In this document: positions 1-7,995 of the stretch, piece after piece
Position numbering within the stretch: position 1 is the first letter of the stretch
How the letters are laid out: every line of letters begins with the position of its first letter
Virus record (IMG/VR): IMGVR_UViG_3300025141_000060
Span: 1-64,000 of that record
Length of the DNA stretch: 64,000 nucleotides
Reading direction: 5' to 3' (one strand)
DNA from: a virus
Position numbers and translations under genes: made by a program
Notes under the pieces: generated by a model
What the model was told of the DNA's origin: nothing
Seen by the model: only the letters and a program-made list of their open reading frames with translations
The model's database searches: none

Positions 1-195
1 TGGCGTCCCTAGAGCAGCAGTCAGAACCTGCTCAGGGGTATACTCTTGAACAATCTTATCTGGTTTCTCTTTCTTCTTCTGCGGTTCCTTTTTTTTAGAT
101 TTCTTTTTTGCCTTCTTCTCTTCCTTCTCCAACAAAACAAGCTCTCGCTTCTTTAAACGTGAGTAACTTTCAAGTAGTTCAGTAAAATAATCCAT
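1..195 (-). CDS. Lysine-rich protein, N-terminal fragment (cut by window edge)
   Basis: An open frame starts at an ATG at 193-195 and runs off the left edge after 65 codons, so only the N-terminus is visible. It begins MDYFTELLESYSRLKKRELV, then has a very basic low-complexity stretch of Lys with some Glu and Pro (about residues 28-47), then a less biased segment. It lies downstream of the tail tube gene, beyond that gene's terminator hairpin. In T4 this place holds the portal, but the portal here is at the other end of the window. I do not recognise the protein; a basic linker in a virion or DNA-binding protein would fit. Confidence 0.6.
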   Translation of the reverse strand, partial: MDYFTELLESYSRLKKRELVLLEKEEKKAKKKSKKKEPQKKKEKPDKIVQEYTPEQVLTAALGTP

Positions 196-212
196 ATTAT
201 ATGATAGCTAAA

Positions 213-246
213 AAAGAAACCCAACCCGCGTCCAAACGAGTTGGGT
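213..246 (-). terminator. Rho-independent terminator after the tail tube gene
   Basis: An inverted repeat ACCCAAC (219-225) / GTTGGGT (240-246) forms a stem that inner C-G pairs can extend. Read on the minus strand it is followed at once by a T-rich run (TTTCTTTTTT). It lies 25 bases after the stop of the tail tube gene and so closes the sheath-tube unit. Confidence 0.8.
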
Positions 247-270
247 CTTTAAAAAATTTACTATGGTTAA

Positions 271-906
271 TTATCCAACCTCACCATTAACAACGCCTTT
301 CTTATCGTTAGTGTTAATGAAATAATCATAGCGGAAGGTCATTTCAATGGTGTGGAAATCGTTGGTTCCGTAGTTGTACTCCCCATGAGTAATCTTCTTG
401 GGATAACAGCCATAAAGATGAATGACGTTTCGAGGTTGGCCTTTTCCATCAAGCTGAACAACGTCGATAGTTTGCTTGAAAGTATTTAACTGACCGTTGA
501 GCCCTGGAATTTTACCACCCTCAAGCTCTCCTGTGCGTGGATCATATGTTACAGCCATCAGTTCATAAAGAAGCTTATCAACCTTTGTCTTCTGTAAGTT
601 ATCAAAAGTTACAACCAACTCATCCATACTTGGACGACCAGGATAGTAAACTTTGTCGTTAACTCTATGAACCTCAATATCTTCTACACTAAATCCAATA
701 CCATTCACTTGCTTTGCTGCAAGAGTAAGGGGTTTTTGCATAGTATTTACTGGATCTTTTGCTCCAAAATGAAATGAGATCTCCCACTGATAAGCTCGTA
801 CTGAATCTAGTTCAGTAGAGATTACAGGGGTGGTTGGTTGCTCACCGCTAATTGTGCGAGCTACCTGACCATCGTTATTAATAAAATAGGGGTTTGCGTT
901 TGGCAT
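271..906 (-). CDS. Tail tube protein (T4 gp19-like)
   Basis: A 211-residue protein that would polymerise into the inner tube of a contractile tail, the channel for DNA. It follows directly downstream of the sheath gene, the T4 order (18 then 19). The family pattern is visible: an N-terminal segment leading to the beta-strand YQWEISFHF, a middle with VEDIEVHRVNDKVYYPGRP, and a C-terminal strand pair ending FHTIEMTFRYDYF. The length is a little above the T4 protein (163 residues). GGAG lies 6 bases upstream of the ATG. A terminator follows. The call rests on strand patterns and synteny and is robust. Confidence 0.9.
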   Translation of the reverse strand: MPNANPYFINNDGQVARTISGEQPTTPVISTELDSVRAYQWEISFHFGAKDPVNTMQKPLTLAAKQVNGIGFSVEDIEVHRVNDKVYYPGRPSMDELVVTFDNLQKTKVDKLLYELMAVTYDPRTGELEGGKIPGLNGQLNTFKQTIDVVQLDGKGQPRNVIHLYGCYPKKITHGEYNYGTNDFHTIEMTFRYDYFINTNDKKGVVNGEVG

Positions 907-919
907 GTTTTCTCCGTTA

Positions 920-3181
920 TCAGCCTATGTTTGCTGATTGATTTGTAATGTTAAGTTCAAAGACTAAGACTTCTGCTGCCTTTGTAGGTTTGATAAGAAT
1001 CTTGCACCAAAGCTCATTTCTATCAACTCTCACTGGAGTATTTACTGTCTCATCACAAATTACCTTAAATTCTGTGACACCCCTTCTTCGTTTTATATCC
1101 TCAAACAAGGGGACGAGAAGGGTTTGAATTCTTTCTTGAGTAATTTTATCATTAGGCTCAAAGATGAATCTCTGCGTTGACATGGTAATTACTCGCTTGA
1201 TGAAAACCATAAGCCTTCGAACATTAATCCGATCCAGCGCCGTTGGGGCACGTTGAGTGGTTCTTTGTCCAAAGATTGTGATTCCTTGCAAGGGGAAATT
1301 AACGATTGGGTTAACAATGTTACCTCCACTATAAAGACTGTCTCTATCACCTTGGTTTAAATCAACTTCAGTATCAAAAGGCTTAGTTAAACGACCACGA
1401 ACAAAGCCTGCTGGAGCGAACCAAAGCTCTGCAACACTGTCAGTGAAGCCCATTTGTCTTACAGCGAAGATAGCTGGGTCCATCCAAATATCCTTAGCCA
1501 TATAAGACTGGAATACTTTTACGGCTGGGTAGTAAAGGCATGCATAGGAGCTATTGAAAGCGGAATTCCTATAAGGGGTTTGTCCGTTTGCATATTCAAT
1601 AGCGTCTCCAGGGTTCCCAATTCCTATTGGGCAACCAAAGACTGCAAGGAAATTTCCAGTAGTTTCAGCCAGTGTTATTAAAGCATTCTGTACTCTCTGA
1701 TCACTAATACCAGGAACAATAGCGAGAGTAACAGGAACAAGCTCATCATTTAGTGCTTGCATCCCTGTTCTGGTAGGAGTTACCTGACCAATTAAAGCAT
1801 CAGCTTCTTTATCAGTATCTCCATCACCGTCACCATTTGTTCCACCAGCTAAGTTAACTGTCGTATCAACTAGTTTAATAAACCTAGGTGCTAATGGGTT
1901 CCAATCTCCAACCGTTGCACTAAATGTAGTAACTAAGACATCTGCATCGGCAGGCATCGAGACGTTGGGATATCCAGTGTAAGAATACCCGCCACCGTGA
2001 CCACTTACCTGAGTTACGCTATTGGTAAGAGCACTCAAATGAGACTCATAAAAAGGTACCGCAGCATCAGAGAAGATACTATCTTCTAAGATTAGATTGC
2101 CTTTAATGGTTTCTGATTTTAGGTCTGTAGCACCTGTGTTAATTACATCCTCTAAGTAATTTCCAGAAGCAACAAACGAGGCTTTGAATCCCTCCTCTGC
2201 TATTCCTCCATCATTAATATTAACTGTAAAGTTTCTAGAGCCTAAGGGACCTACTGTGATAGAATTTCCTAAGATACTACCATCTGCAAGTGTTGATGTG
2301 TTATACCCTGTACCAGGATAAAGTGATTCAGTTAGATAACCTATAGATGAAAGAGTATTATCTGATCCTAGTCTTGCACCAGGATTAAAAGAATAACCGT
2401 TTGTTTTTAAAGCAAAAGAGTAAGCTTGTGTTGCAGAGAGGGACGCTCTAGCACCACTTGTACTTAAGTGGTGAAGTATTCCAGAGAGACCAACAGAATA
2501 ATTACTGTCTGAGTAGGCCGAAACTGCTAAAGACGCACCTGAACCTGCATAGTTCCCTACTAAGTAAACTGCGCTGCCTTGGCTGGGTCCATCGTCGGGA
2601 CCTTGCAAAGTAGCACCAGAAGTAAAGTAAACACCAACTTCATCAGTGTCCATGTTACCACCAATGACTGACTTCATGGCTACATCTTGCGTTGTAGCAA
2701 GCTGACCACCAGACATTGTTCCTGATGGGATAGCGAAGCTTTTAGGCACGGCAAACCTTTCCCGTCCCGCACTATCAGTTACTTGAACTTTTAAATAACA
2801 GGGTTGACTAACACCAATGCCTGCCGCGCCTCCAGTATCGACAGCGGGTACTCCTGAAACAAGCATTGCAGGGCACGACCCCATAGGCATTACCCCACTT
2901 GCCGCATTGGCTCCTGTCTCAGCAACAGCGCGAACATAATATGTTTGGTTAGCCGTTTCTAAAATCTCTAAACCACCCTCTAAGCCTTGACCAGCTAAAG
3001 CCTCTTGGGGTCTACCAAAAGTTTTTACTAGATTCTCCTGGCTTGTTATAAGGGTAGCCTTATTAGTGGGGCCTTTGCTTGCAAAACCAACAATACCTAC
3101 AACCGTAGGGTTAACTGCTGGGGTGTAATCGCTAATGTCTTTCTCAATTACATATACACCTGGACTAACGAAATTTGCCAT
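920..3181 (-). CDS. Contractile tail sheath protein (T4 gp18-like)
   Basis: A 753-residue sheath subunit. The N-terminus FVSPGVYVIEKDIS, with the following VVGIVGFASKGPTN, is the classic start of phage sheath proteins. The C-terminal 250 residues hold the conserved handshake domain, including RINVRRLMVFIKR, a QRFIFEPND stretch and a final segment with WCKILIKPTKAAEVLVFEL. Between them is a long Ser/Gly/Thr-rich region (roughly residues 90-480) with little family similarity, the usual surface insertion in sheath proteins. It is about 90 residues longer than T4 gp18. The RBS is AGGAG before the ATG. It is probably co-transcribed with the tube gene 13 bases downstream. Confidence 0.95.
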   Translation of the reverse strand: MANFVSPGVYVIEKDISDYTPAVNPTVVGIVGFASKGPTNKATLITSQENLVKTFGRPQEALAGQGLEGGLEILETANQTYYVRAVAETGANAASGVMPMGSCPAMLVSGVPAVDTGGAAGIGVSQPCYLKVQVTDSAGRERFAVPKSFAIPSGTMSGGQLATTQDVAMKSVIGGNMDTDEVGVYFTSGATLQGPDDGPSQGSAVYLVGNYAGSGASLAVSAYSDSNYSVGLSGILHHLSTSGARASLSATQAYSFALKTNGYSFNPGARLGSDNTLSSIGYLTESLYPGTGYNTSTLADGSILGNSITVGPLGSRNFTVNINDGGIAEEGFKASFVASGNYLEDVINTGATDLKSETIKGNLILEDSIFSDAAVPFYESHLSALTNSVTQVSGHGGGYSYTGYPNVSMPADADVLVTTFSATVGDWNPLAPRFIKLVDTTVNLAGGTNGDGDGDTDKEADALIGQVTPTRTGMQALNDELVPVTLAIVPGISDQRVQNALITLAETTGNFLAVFGCPIGIGNPGDAIEYANGQTPYRNSAFNSSYACLYYPAVKVFQSYMAKDIWMDPAIFAVRQMGFTDSVAELWFAPAGFVRGRLTKPFDTEVDLNQGDRDSLYSGGNIVNPIVNFPLQGITIFGQRTTQRAPTALDRINVRRLMVFIKRVITMSTQRFIFEPNDKITQERIQTLLVPLFEDIKRRRGVTEFKVICDETVNTPVRVDRNELWCKILIKPTKAAEVLVFELNITNQSANIG

Positions 3182-3191
3182 AATTTATCTC

Positions 3192-3368
3192 CTAAGCATT
3201 TCTGATACTAAGCATACGACGAGCAGATAAGGTCTGCATTTGTCCACTGACAAACGAAGGAGGGACAACCATTGTCTCTCTAGGCATAAGCCAGACTCTT
3301 TTCGCTCCGCTGCTGGTGGTTAAATACAACTCTAAGCGTTGTAAGCAATCATTTGTAATACTTTTCAT
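3192..3368 (-). CDS. Small conserved-looking protein upstream of the sheath gene
   Basis: A 58-codon frame starts at the ATG at 3366-3368 and stops with TAG at 3192-3194. It reads MKSITNDCLQRLELYLTTSS at the N-terminus and ends RRMLSIRNA. An AGAGG Shine-Dalgarno sequence sits 5 bases before the ATG, and the stop lies 10 bases before the sheath start, so it fits the late operon in spacing and signals. I do not recognise a family. It fills what would otherwise be a 260-base gap. The pattern of a short helix followed by a beta-rich Pro/Val part suggests a small virion or assembly protein, but this is not shown. Confidence 0.65.
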   Translation of the reverse strand: MKSITNDCLQRLELYLTTSSGAKRVWLMPRETMVVPPSFVSGQMQTLSARRMLSIRNA

Positions 3369-3377
3369 AATAACCTC

Positions 3378-3385
3378 TATTTATA
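3378..3385 (-). promoter_or_regulatory. Late-promoter-like octamer TATAAATA
   Basis: An exact match on the minus strand to the T4 late promoter core TATAAATA. It lies 19 bases past the hairpin that follows the gp15-like gene and upstream of the 58-residue protein, sheath and tube. If spacing is as in T4, the transcript would start near 3372, very close to the first ATG, so the 58-residue gene would have almost no leader and the Shine-Dalgarno would be lost. It may mainly serve the sheath gene. AT-rich sequence makes chance matches common; the repeated arrangement elsewhere raises its credibility. Confidence 0.45.
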
Positions 3386-3404
3386 TTTAGTAAATTTAGG
3401 CCCA

Positions 3405-3431
3405 AATAGTGCTAAAAAAATTAGCACTATT
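3405..3431 (-). terminator. Hairpin after the gp15-like gene
   Basis: A perfect 11-bp inverted repeat AATAGTGCTAA (3405-3415) / TTAGCACTATT (3421-3431) with a 5-base loop. It starts 12 bases past the stop of the gp15-like gene on the minus strand. There is no strong T run after the stem, so it could end transcription weakly or be a processing or stability structure. A second, A/T-only palindrome (3430-3449) overlaps the stop codon next to it. Confidence 0.5.
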
Positions 3432-3442
3432 CTTAATACCTA

Positions 3443-4168
3443 TTAAGAATCCACTATTATTGCATCTAAATTAAGCTCTTCAATCTGTCCCGTAGATGTT
3501 ATAAGATATTTTGGACTTTTTATGTACGTTTCAACAGAAGCAGTAAATGATTTCCGAATAACTCTATCTTCTCTATCCCCTAAAGAAAAGCTATAGTTAT
3601 TAGTTTCTGAAGCTAGAAAGACTTTACTATCCTTACTAAACTGTGTGTTTAATTCAATAGAAGGGTTAAATCTAAGCCTAATTTGCTGTGATAATTGGTC
3701 CATGTCTTCCATATACTTGGCCCAAACATTAATATTATACTGTATGGTAACAGGTCTATCACACAAACTAATTATCCTCTCTGCTTTTTGTTTATCTTTA
3801 TTCCAATAGGTACTATGCATAACTACAGGAAAATATTTTTGTCTATTGGGACTTTCTATAATACTATTTTGTGAGATAGTAAGAAAAGGCAATACTAAAT
3901 TATCTGTCTGGTGTAATTTTGCTATAGTTCTATCTGGGTTTCCATATCTACATTTAGATTTTATTATTTCTAATTCATCATTAAGATAGGGCAAATCATT
4001 AAACTCGCTTAGTAAAAATCTAACAATTTCTTTGTATCCATTTAAAGGAATAACACTTTTTTTGTCCATCTGAGATATTAAATTTAATAAATACTCTTGA
4101 GATGTTATCCTTGAGGTTTTGATTAAATCAAAATTACTAGAAGTTGTTATATCAAAATTATTTGTCAT
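3443..4168 (-). CDS. Tail terminator / sheath stabiliser (T4 gp15-like)
   Basis: A 241-residue protein expected to cap the tail tube and sheath and to join the tail to the head neck. Residues 139-170 (RPVTIQYNINVWAKYMEDMD, then a QQIRLRFNPS stretch) match the signature of the gp15 family, where a strand is followed by a helix and the F-N-P turn. Position supports it: gp13-like and gp14-like genes lie upstream and the sheath downstream, as in T4. It overlaps the upstream Cys-rich gene by 4 bases (ATGA), indicating translational coupling. T4 gp15 is 272 residues. Confidence 0.75.
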   Translation of the reverse strand: MTNNFDITTSSNFDLIKTSRITSQEYLLNLISQMDKKSVIPLNGYKEIVRFLLSEFNDLPYLNDELEIIKSKCRYGNPDRTIAKLHQTDNLVLPFLTISQNSIIESPNRQKYFPVVMHSTYWNKDKQKAERIISLCDRPVTIQYNINVWAKYMEDMDQLSQQIRLRFNPSIELNTQFSKDSKVFLASETNNYSFSLGDREDRVIRKSFTASVETYIKSPKYLITSTGQIEELNLDAIIVDS

Positions 4169-4632
4169 TTTATAATGCTCTCAGTTAGAGTAACTTTTAA
4201 TACCCTATCAGCTTCTCCCCCAGGAAAAGGAGGATCTTCAACTGTTTTTTCTCTTTTTGGTTTTGGTCGAGGGCAGGTACACGCATCTTCCGCTGGAAGC
4301 CCTTGTTCAAGTGCGTGAGGAACCCCCTTTCCATAAGGACCTGAGAACTTTATATACTTACTTGAAGCGCAAGCACACTCAAAATATCTATCATCATACT
4401 CATCAGAGGCTTCGACCATACTCCAACACACTGTTGGAGGAGAAAATTTTAGTTCATTACACTCATCATTAGAAAAATCAGGGCACTCGGCCTCTGGGTG
4501 AGACTCTTTACATTCCTCAAAGTAAGTCCCTTCAAAATCATAAGTAGGTTTGGGGTGACTAGGAGTTGTAGAAGTATTTTGTCTCCAAGACCCTTCAAAC
4601 CTTCGAAATTTACAACAGTTTACTGTGGTCAT
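4165..4632 (-). CDS. Cysteine-rich protein in the neck operon, function unknown
   Basis: 155 residues with ten cysteines: a CC pair at residues 6-7, then spaced single Cys (EEC, AEC, DEC, TVC), a CAC and a CTC. The C-terminus is Pro/Lys-rich (CPRPKPKREK) and then more ordered (VLKVTLTESIIK). It is coupled by 4-base overlaps to the gp14-like gene upstream and the gp15-like gene downstream, so it is certainly expressed with the neck. Classical T4-like phages have no gene here. The Cys spacing could bind metal or form disulfides in the finished particle; neither is proven. I do not recognise a family. Confidence 0.75.
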   Translation of the reverse strand: MTTVNCCKFRRFEGSWRQNTSTTPSHPKPTYDFEGTYFEECKESHPEAECPDFSNDECNELKFSPPTVCWSMVEASDEYDDRYFECACASSKYIKFSGPYGKGVPHALEQGLPAEDACTCPRPKPKREKTVEDPPFPGGEADRVLKVTLTESIIK

Positions 4633-5198
4633 AGATCTTTATATCCCCCCACATCATTACTTAACTCGGTGAGGGGTTCATCTATAACACTTGCCTCATC
4701 ACGAAGAATCTTGGCAGCGCAGACCAGATGATAAACTCCATATAATTGAAAACTGTCTTCTTGAACCTCAAAAATTTCGTATTTTTGGTTCTGGAATTTT
4801 GGTTTGATTATATCCCCAGCAATAGGAGACCTATTGATCTTTGAGGTAATATAAGATTTATTAAAAATAAATAACTGATCGTTAGTTAACTCTAAGCCAA
4901 ACTCTGTAAGATTCTGTTCCACCGGCTTGGGTTCATAATGACCATAAACATTAATTGGTTCAGAAATTATAGGCTTATTCCTAGCCTCTAAATATATTTC
5001 ATCATAATCTTCAGAAATTAGGAACTTATAGTAGAGAAGTTCCGATCCTGCTATACGAATAAGCTCATCGTCTACTAGGTTAAAAAGATTGATATCAGCA
5101 TTCTCTTGGTCAAAAAAAGATAGATCACTCTTCCCTTCCAACTCAGGAAGAGGCAGCATGTCTGTAGACACCTCAAAAAGATCTTTCTTTCTGTCCAT
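4629..5198 (-). CDS. Neck protein (T4 gp14-like)
   Basis: 189 residues. The C-terminal half has the pattern of the gp14 neck family: a segment introducing a beta-barrel (SPIAGDIIKPKF), then QKYEIFEVQEDSFQLYGVYH, close in layout to the T4 gp14 stretch with GDLIYFP and FEINWVEPYDPFYQLG. It would form part of the collar connecting the filled head to the tail. It is co-linear with the gp13-like gene upstream (1-base overlap) and the gp15-like gene downstream. The N-terminal third is acidic and not obviously conserved. Confidence 0.72.
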   Translation of the reverse strand: MDRKKDLFEVSTDMLPLPELEGKSDLSFFDQENADINLFNLVDDELIRIAGSELLYYKFLISEDYDEIYLEARNKPIISEPINVYGHYEPKPVEQNLTEFGLELTNDQLFIFNKSYITSKINRSPIAGDIIKPKFQNQKYEIFEVQEDSFQLYGVYHLVCAAKILRDEASVIDEPLTELSNDVGGYKDL

Positions 5199-6088
5199 CA
5201 GAATGTAGTGAAGACGGGTGGCTCTTCAACCTCCATCAATAATTCTTCAATTAATGCCTGTTTTTCCTGCTGGCTTTCCGTTGCAAGCTGAGGTCCATTC
5301 AATACCGCTCCTCCCGCTGGGGAAGGAACTGAGGCAAATTTTCCTCTAATTTGAGATAAAACCCCTTTGGCAACAGCAAGGGCATATCTTTGGACCCAAT
5401 TAGTATAGTAAGGTAGAATCGTATCAGAATCAATAGCCCTATACTCCAAAATAACCTTCTCAGGAGTCTGGGAAGGAGAGGGATAAATCTGTAGGTATTT
5501 ACCACCAACAACATTAAACCCTCCGTCCTGGCTAAGAATCTTTCTGTACATCTCCAAGTTCTGTTGAAGCTGATAGAACTCAGCAATATTCATATCCCCA
5601 AACAAGAAGTTATCTTGGAAGTATTTTAAGAAAAAATCGAACTCAAGGGTACCATTCTGAGATGCGATAGTTAATAAGGTCTTTCTATATGCTACATATT
5701 CCAAATTTTGGAGCATGTAGAGAGGAATTTCATAAATATTCTGCCCCGCAGAAGCATCAAAGGTTGCATACTGTAGATTCCACAAAGGAGCATGATAATT
5801 TAATTTATTAATTGCTTCTTGTATGGATTGCTTTAATTGAAATCCCGTTAACTCTACACGGACAATAGGGAACCCTAACATCCCCAAAATATAGTCTTTA
5901 ATTATTGTCTCATAACCACTAAACTCTGTCGCAGATTCTAAAGTTAATCTATTAAGCGCAGGAGCATCTATATCCCCTGTTTGTTTGTAGTCTGTAAGTA
6001 AATATCCCCCATAATCACCTAAACTTGTTCCATAGCCATTAAGCCTTGGTTTTGGGATCTGAGGATGGTTGTTTGGTTGGCTCTTCAT
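5198..6088 (-). CDS. Neck protein (T4 gp13-like)
   Basis: 296 residues, close to the 309 of T4 gp13. The helical segment around IIKDYILGMLGFPIVRVELT, then AINKLNYHAPLW, the strand part GQNIYEIP, and a late WVQRYALAVAKGVLSQIRGKF match the head-tail adaptor layout of gp13 proteins. The start at 6088 is supported by GAGGAAA about 7 bases upstream, although the upstream AT-hook gene overlaps it by 50 bases in another frame. It would bind the portal side of the neck after DNA packaging. Confidence 0.78.
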   Translation of the reverse strand: MKSQPNNHPQIPKPRLNGYGTSLGDYGGYLLTDYKQTGDIDAPALNRLTLESATEFSGYETIIKDYILGMLGFPIVRVELTGFQLKQSIQEAINKLNYHAPLWNLQYATFDASAGQNIYEIPLYMLQNLEYVAYRKTLLTIASQNGTLEFDFFLKYFQDNFLFGDMNIAEFYQLQQNLEMYRKILSQDGGFNVVGGKYLQIYPSPSQTPEKVILEYRAIDSDTILPYYTNWVQRYALAVAKGVLSQIRGKFASVPSPAGGAVLNGPQLATESQQEKQALIEELLMEVEEPPVFTTF

Positions 6089-6278
6089 TCTTTATTTCCT
6101 CGTTATCATGTACTACTTTAGGTCTCCCCCTCTTGCGACTAGGATTATTTAAAAGAACTAAATAATCATTATCCAAAATAGCATTAGATTCAATTATTTG
6201 CTTAGGTCTAATCTCTATAATTTTATCGCCTATAGTAGTTAGCATTCTAAACTTACATTTGCTTTGATATTTATACAT
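6039..6278 (-). CDS. Small AT-hook protein between capsid and neck genes
   Basis: 79 residues if it starts at the ATG at 6278. An internal ATG at 6245 would give 68 residues (MLTTIGDKIIEIRPKQ...) and would be the better start if the late-promoter octamer at 6268-6275 is used. The body is short beta/helical sequence. Residues 48-54 are RKRGRPK, the core of an AT-hook, which binds the minor groove of AT-rich DNA; the tail is polar and probably flexible. It overlaps the gp13-like gene by 50 bases. Shine-Dalgarno matches are weak for both starts. A DNA-contact role at the packaging vertex is only inference. Confidence 0.6.
   Translation of the reverse strand: MYKYQSKCKFRMLTTIGDKIIEIRPKQIIESNAILDNDYLVLLNNPSRKRGRPKVVHDNEEIKNEEPTKQPSSDPKTKA
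6268..6275 (-). promoter_or_regulatory. Late-promoter-like octamer TATAAATA
   Basis: An exact TATAAATA on the minus strand, 23 bases past the terminator of the capsid gene and upstream of the neck genes. In T4 spacing the start point would be near 6262, inside the longer version of the AT-hook reading frame, which favours the shorter start at 6245. The arrangement hairpin then octamer repeats the one at 3378-3431. Confidence 0.5.
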
Positions 6279-6298
6279 TATTTACCACATAAAAGAAC

Positions 6299-6326
6299 AA
6301 GGGTGGGGGCCAGAGCCCCCACCCTT
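6299..6326 (-). terminator. Strong terminator after the major capsid gene
   Basis: A perfect 12-bp GC-rich stem AAGGGTGGGGGC (6299-6310) / GCCCCCACCCTT (6315-6326) with a 4-base loop, followed on the minus strand by GTTCTTTT. It lies 34 bases past the capsid stop codon. A strong terminator after the most highly expressed gene is typical of phage head operons. Confidence 0.9.
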
Positions 6327-6360
6327 TTAAAAATAATCAGTATTGTCTTAGCAATCCAAA

Positions 6361-7995
6361 TTAGACATTCGCGTTGTTTTTCACAGCGAAGAATGGTGTG
6401 AAGAGGTAGTTTGCAGTAGGCCCAACGAGTCTAATGATTCTGTAGAATCTAGACGCTGGAGCGACTTCTGCTTTACCGTAACGAGTAATGATGCCTTTTT
6501 TGGGCTGGAAAGTCTCGGGATCAGTGATGGTTGGTGTTTGCTGTAATGGAATGTAGGGGCAGTAAACATAACCCGAATCCATTGCGTTGGCACCTTTGTA
6601 ACCAATAAGAATCTCGTCCTCAGGATAAAGAGGATCAATATAGAGGTCAAACTGACCAGCAAGCTTACCCTTATACTCGACCTTAGCCCCAGCCATATTA
6701 GTGGGACCATCTGATTTCTCAATACCACCTTCCATCTTGGCAGCAGCAACAAGCATTGCGCCAACAGTGGGAGAGGTGACCATAAAGTTACCAGGACCGC
6801 GCAGGGTAGTCTTGTAAATGTCAGTTGCCGCTCTCTGGCAGAGTGCCATGAGGTTAGCATAGACATGACCAACGTGCTGAGGTGCAAAATCAAGAGCAGA
6901 GCTAGAGAAATCAATCAAGAACACGTTATCGTAAACTGACTCACCTTCGTTTCGGGTGTTGCCGTACTTACCAGCAAAATCATAATCGAATGCACTTGCA
7001 TTTGTGAAGTCTGGTTGGAAGCTCAAGTTAGGACCATTGGCTTGGTTCTGAGATTGATCCAAAGAACTTCTTTGCCAACCAAGACCAGAACCAGTATCTT
7101 GAGCAGACCTACCAACACCATAAGCAATCATCCGAAGATCTTCAATAAGTTCACGGTCGATCTCAAGGCGAAGCTCTTTACCTAGAAGGTCAGTAAGCTC
7201 CTGCTCAAGGTCGAGGTTGTGATAAGCCTTAAGGTCTTGAGAAGCCTCAAGAGTCCAAAGGGCTCTCATCTTACGAGTTCTTGCGGCAACGGGCTGCTGC
7301 TCGATGTTGAAGAGCATTTCTGGGATACCAGATCCAGAAAGACGCTCACCTGATGAGACGTTGAAGCCAAGCATTTGTGCTGGACCAGTAGAAACTACGG
7401 GTCTGTGGGTAGAACTTGCAGTGGGCCAATTAGCAATTTTACCACCAACAGTACTGGAAGGTGCGCCAGAAGCGGTCGGGGAGCCAGCGAGGGTCGCATC
7501 CCCAGCACCAATTAGACCTGAAACATCTAAACCATCGGGAACTGTATCTAGGTCGTAGCTTGCACCATCAAAGATGGGTGCCTGCACTAAACCTCTATAA
7601 GTAAGAGCATACTTACTGTAAATTGTTTGCTCGACGGGTGAGCCATCGGCGTTCCCGACTGCATCTCTTCTTGAATTACCAAGATAGAAAATCTGTGAAA
7701 CTGGTCCCTGCATAGGCTGGACGCCGACGATATTGTTGGCGATTAGCTCGGGATACACACGACGAACAAGGGGGAAAGCAAACTTTTGAAAAGTTCCCAT
7801 ACGACCAACGGTGTTCATACCACCATTGTCGCCTGCGATATCCTCATTAAGTCTATCAGAAATAATAGCCTTAGCTTGGTTCTCTAAAAGTTGTGCTGTT
7901 ACCTTCCTTGTATAGTCGTTAGTAAGTCCTTCTAATACAGGAGACCATTTATCTACGACTTCATTGGCAATACTACCATTAACGTCTACATTCAT
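6361..7995 (-). CDS. Major capsid protein (T4 gp23-like)
   Basis: 544 residues (T4 gp23 has 521). Conserved gp23 blocks are present: VDKWSPVLEG near the start, VRRVYPELIANNIVGVQPMQGPV rewritten from T4 VRRAIPNLIAFDICGVQPM, helix blocks ASQDLKAYHNLDLEQEL and LEIDRELIEDL, the NFMVTSPTVGAML strand, and FDLYIDPLYPEDEILIGYKG. A likely prohead-protease site is LNE at residues 49-51, followed by the GD.G block just as T4 cuts after LTE; the mature protein would start at residue 52. The RBS is AGGAG. Its start overlaps the end of the scaffold gene. Confidence 0.96.
   Translation of the reverse strand: MNVDVNGSIANEVVDKWSPVLEGLTNDYTRKVTAQLLENQAKAIISDRLNEDIAGDNGGMNTVGRMGTFQKFAFPLVRRVYPELIANNIVGVQPMQGPVSQIFYLGNSRRDAVGNADGSPVEQTIYSKYALTYRGLVQAPIFDGASYDLDTVPDGLDVSGLIGAGDATLAGSPTASGAPSSTVGGKIANWPTASSTHRPVVSTGPAQMLGFNVSSGERLSGSGIPEMLFNIEQQPVAARTRKMRALWTLEASQDLKAYHNLDLEQELTDLLGKELRLEIDRELIEDLRMIAYGVGRSAQDTGSGLGWQRSSLDQSQNQANGPNLSFQPDFTNASAFDYDFAGKYGNTRNEGESVYDNVFLIDFSSSALDFAPQHVGHVYANLMALCQRAATDIYKTTLRGPGNFMVTSPTVGAMLVAAAKMEGGIEKSDGPTNMAGAKVEYKGKLAGQFDLYIDPLYPEDEILIGYKGANAMDSGYVYCPYIPLQQTPTITDPETFQPKKGIITRYGKAEVAPASRFYRIIRLVGPTANYLFTPFFAVKNNANV

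Noticed and set aside
3430-3449. Palindrome TTCTTAATA/TATTAAGAA as an operator
   Set aside because: A/T-only, overlaps a stop codon and next to a stronger hairpin; no evidence for a bound factor.
6381-6914. 177-codon open frame overlapping the capsid gene in another frame
   Set aside because: It lies wholly inside the strongly supported capsid gene, has a Leu/Ser/Arg-rich composition typical of shadow frames, and no ribosome binding site.
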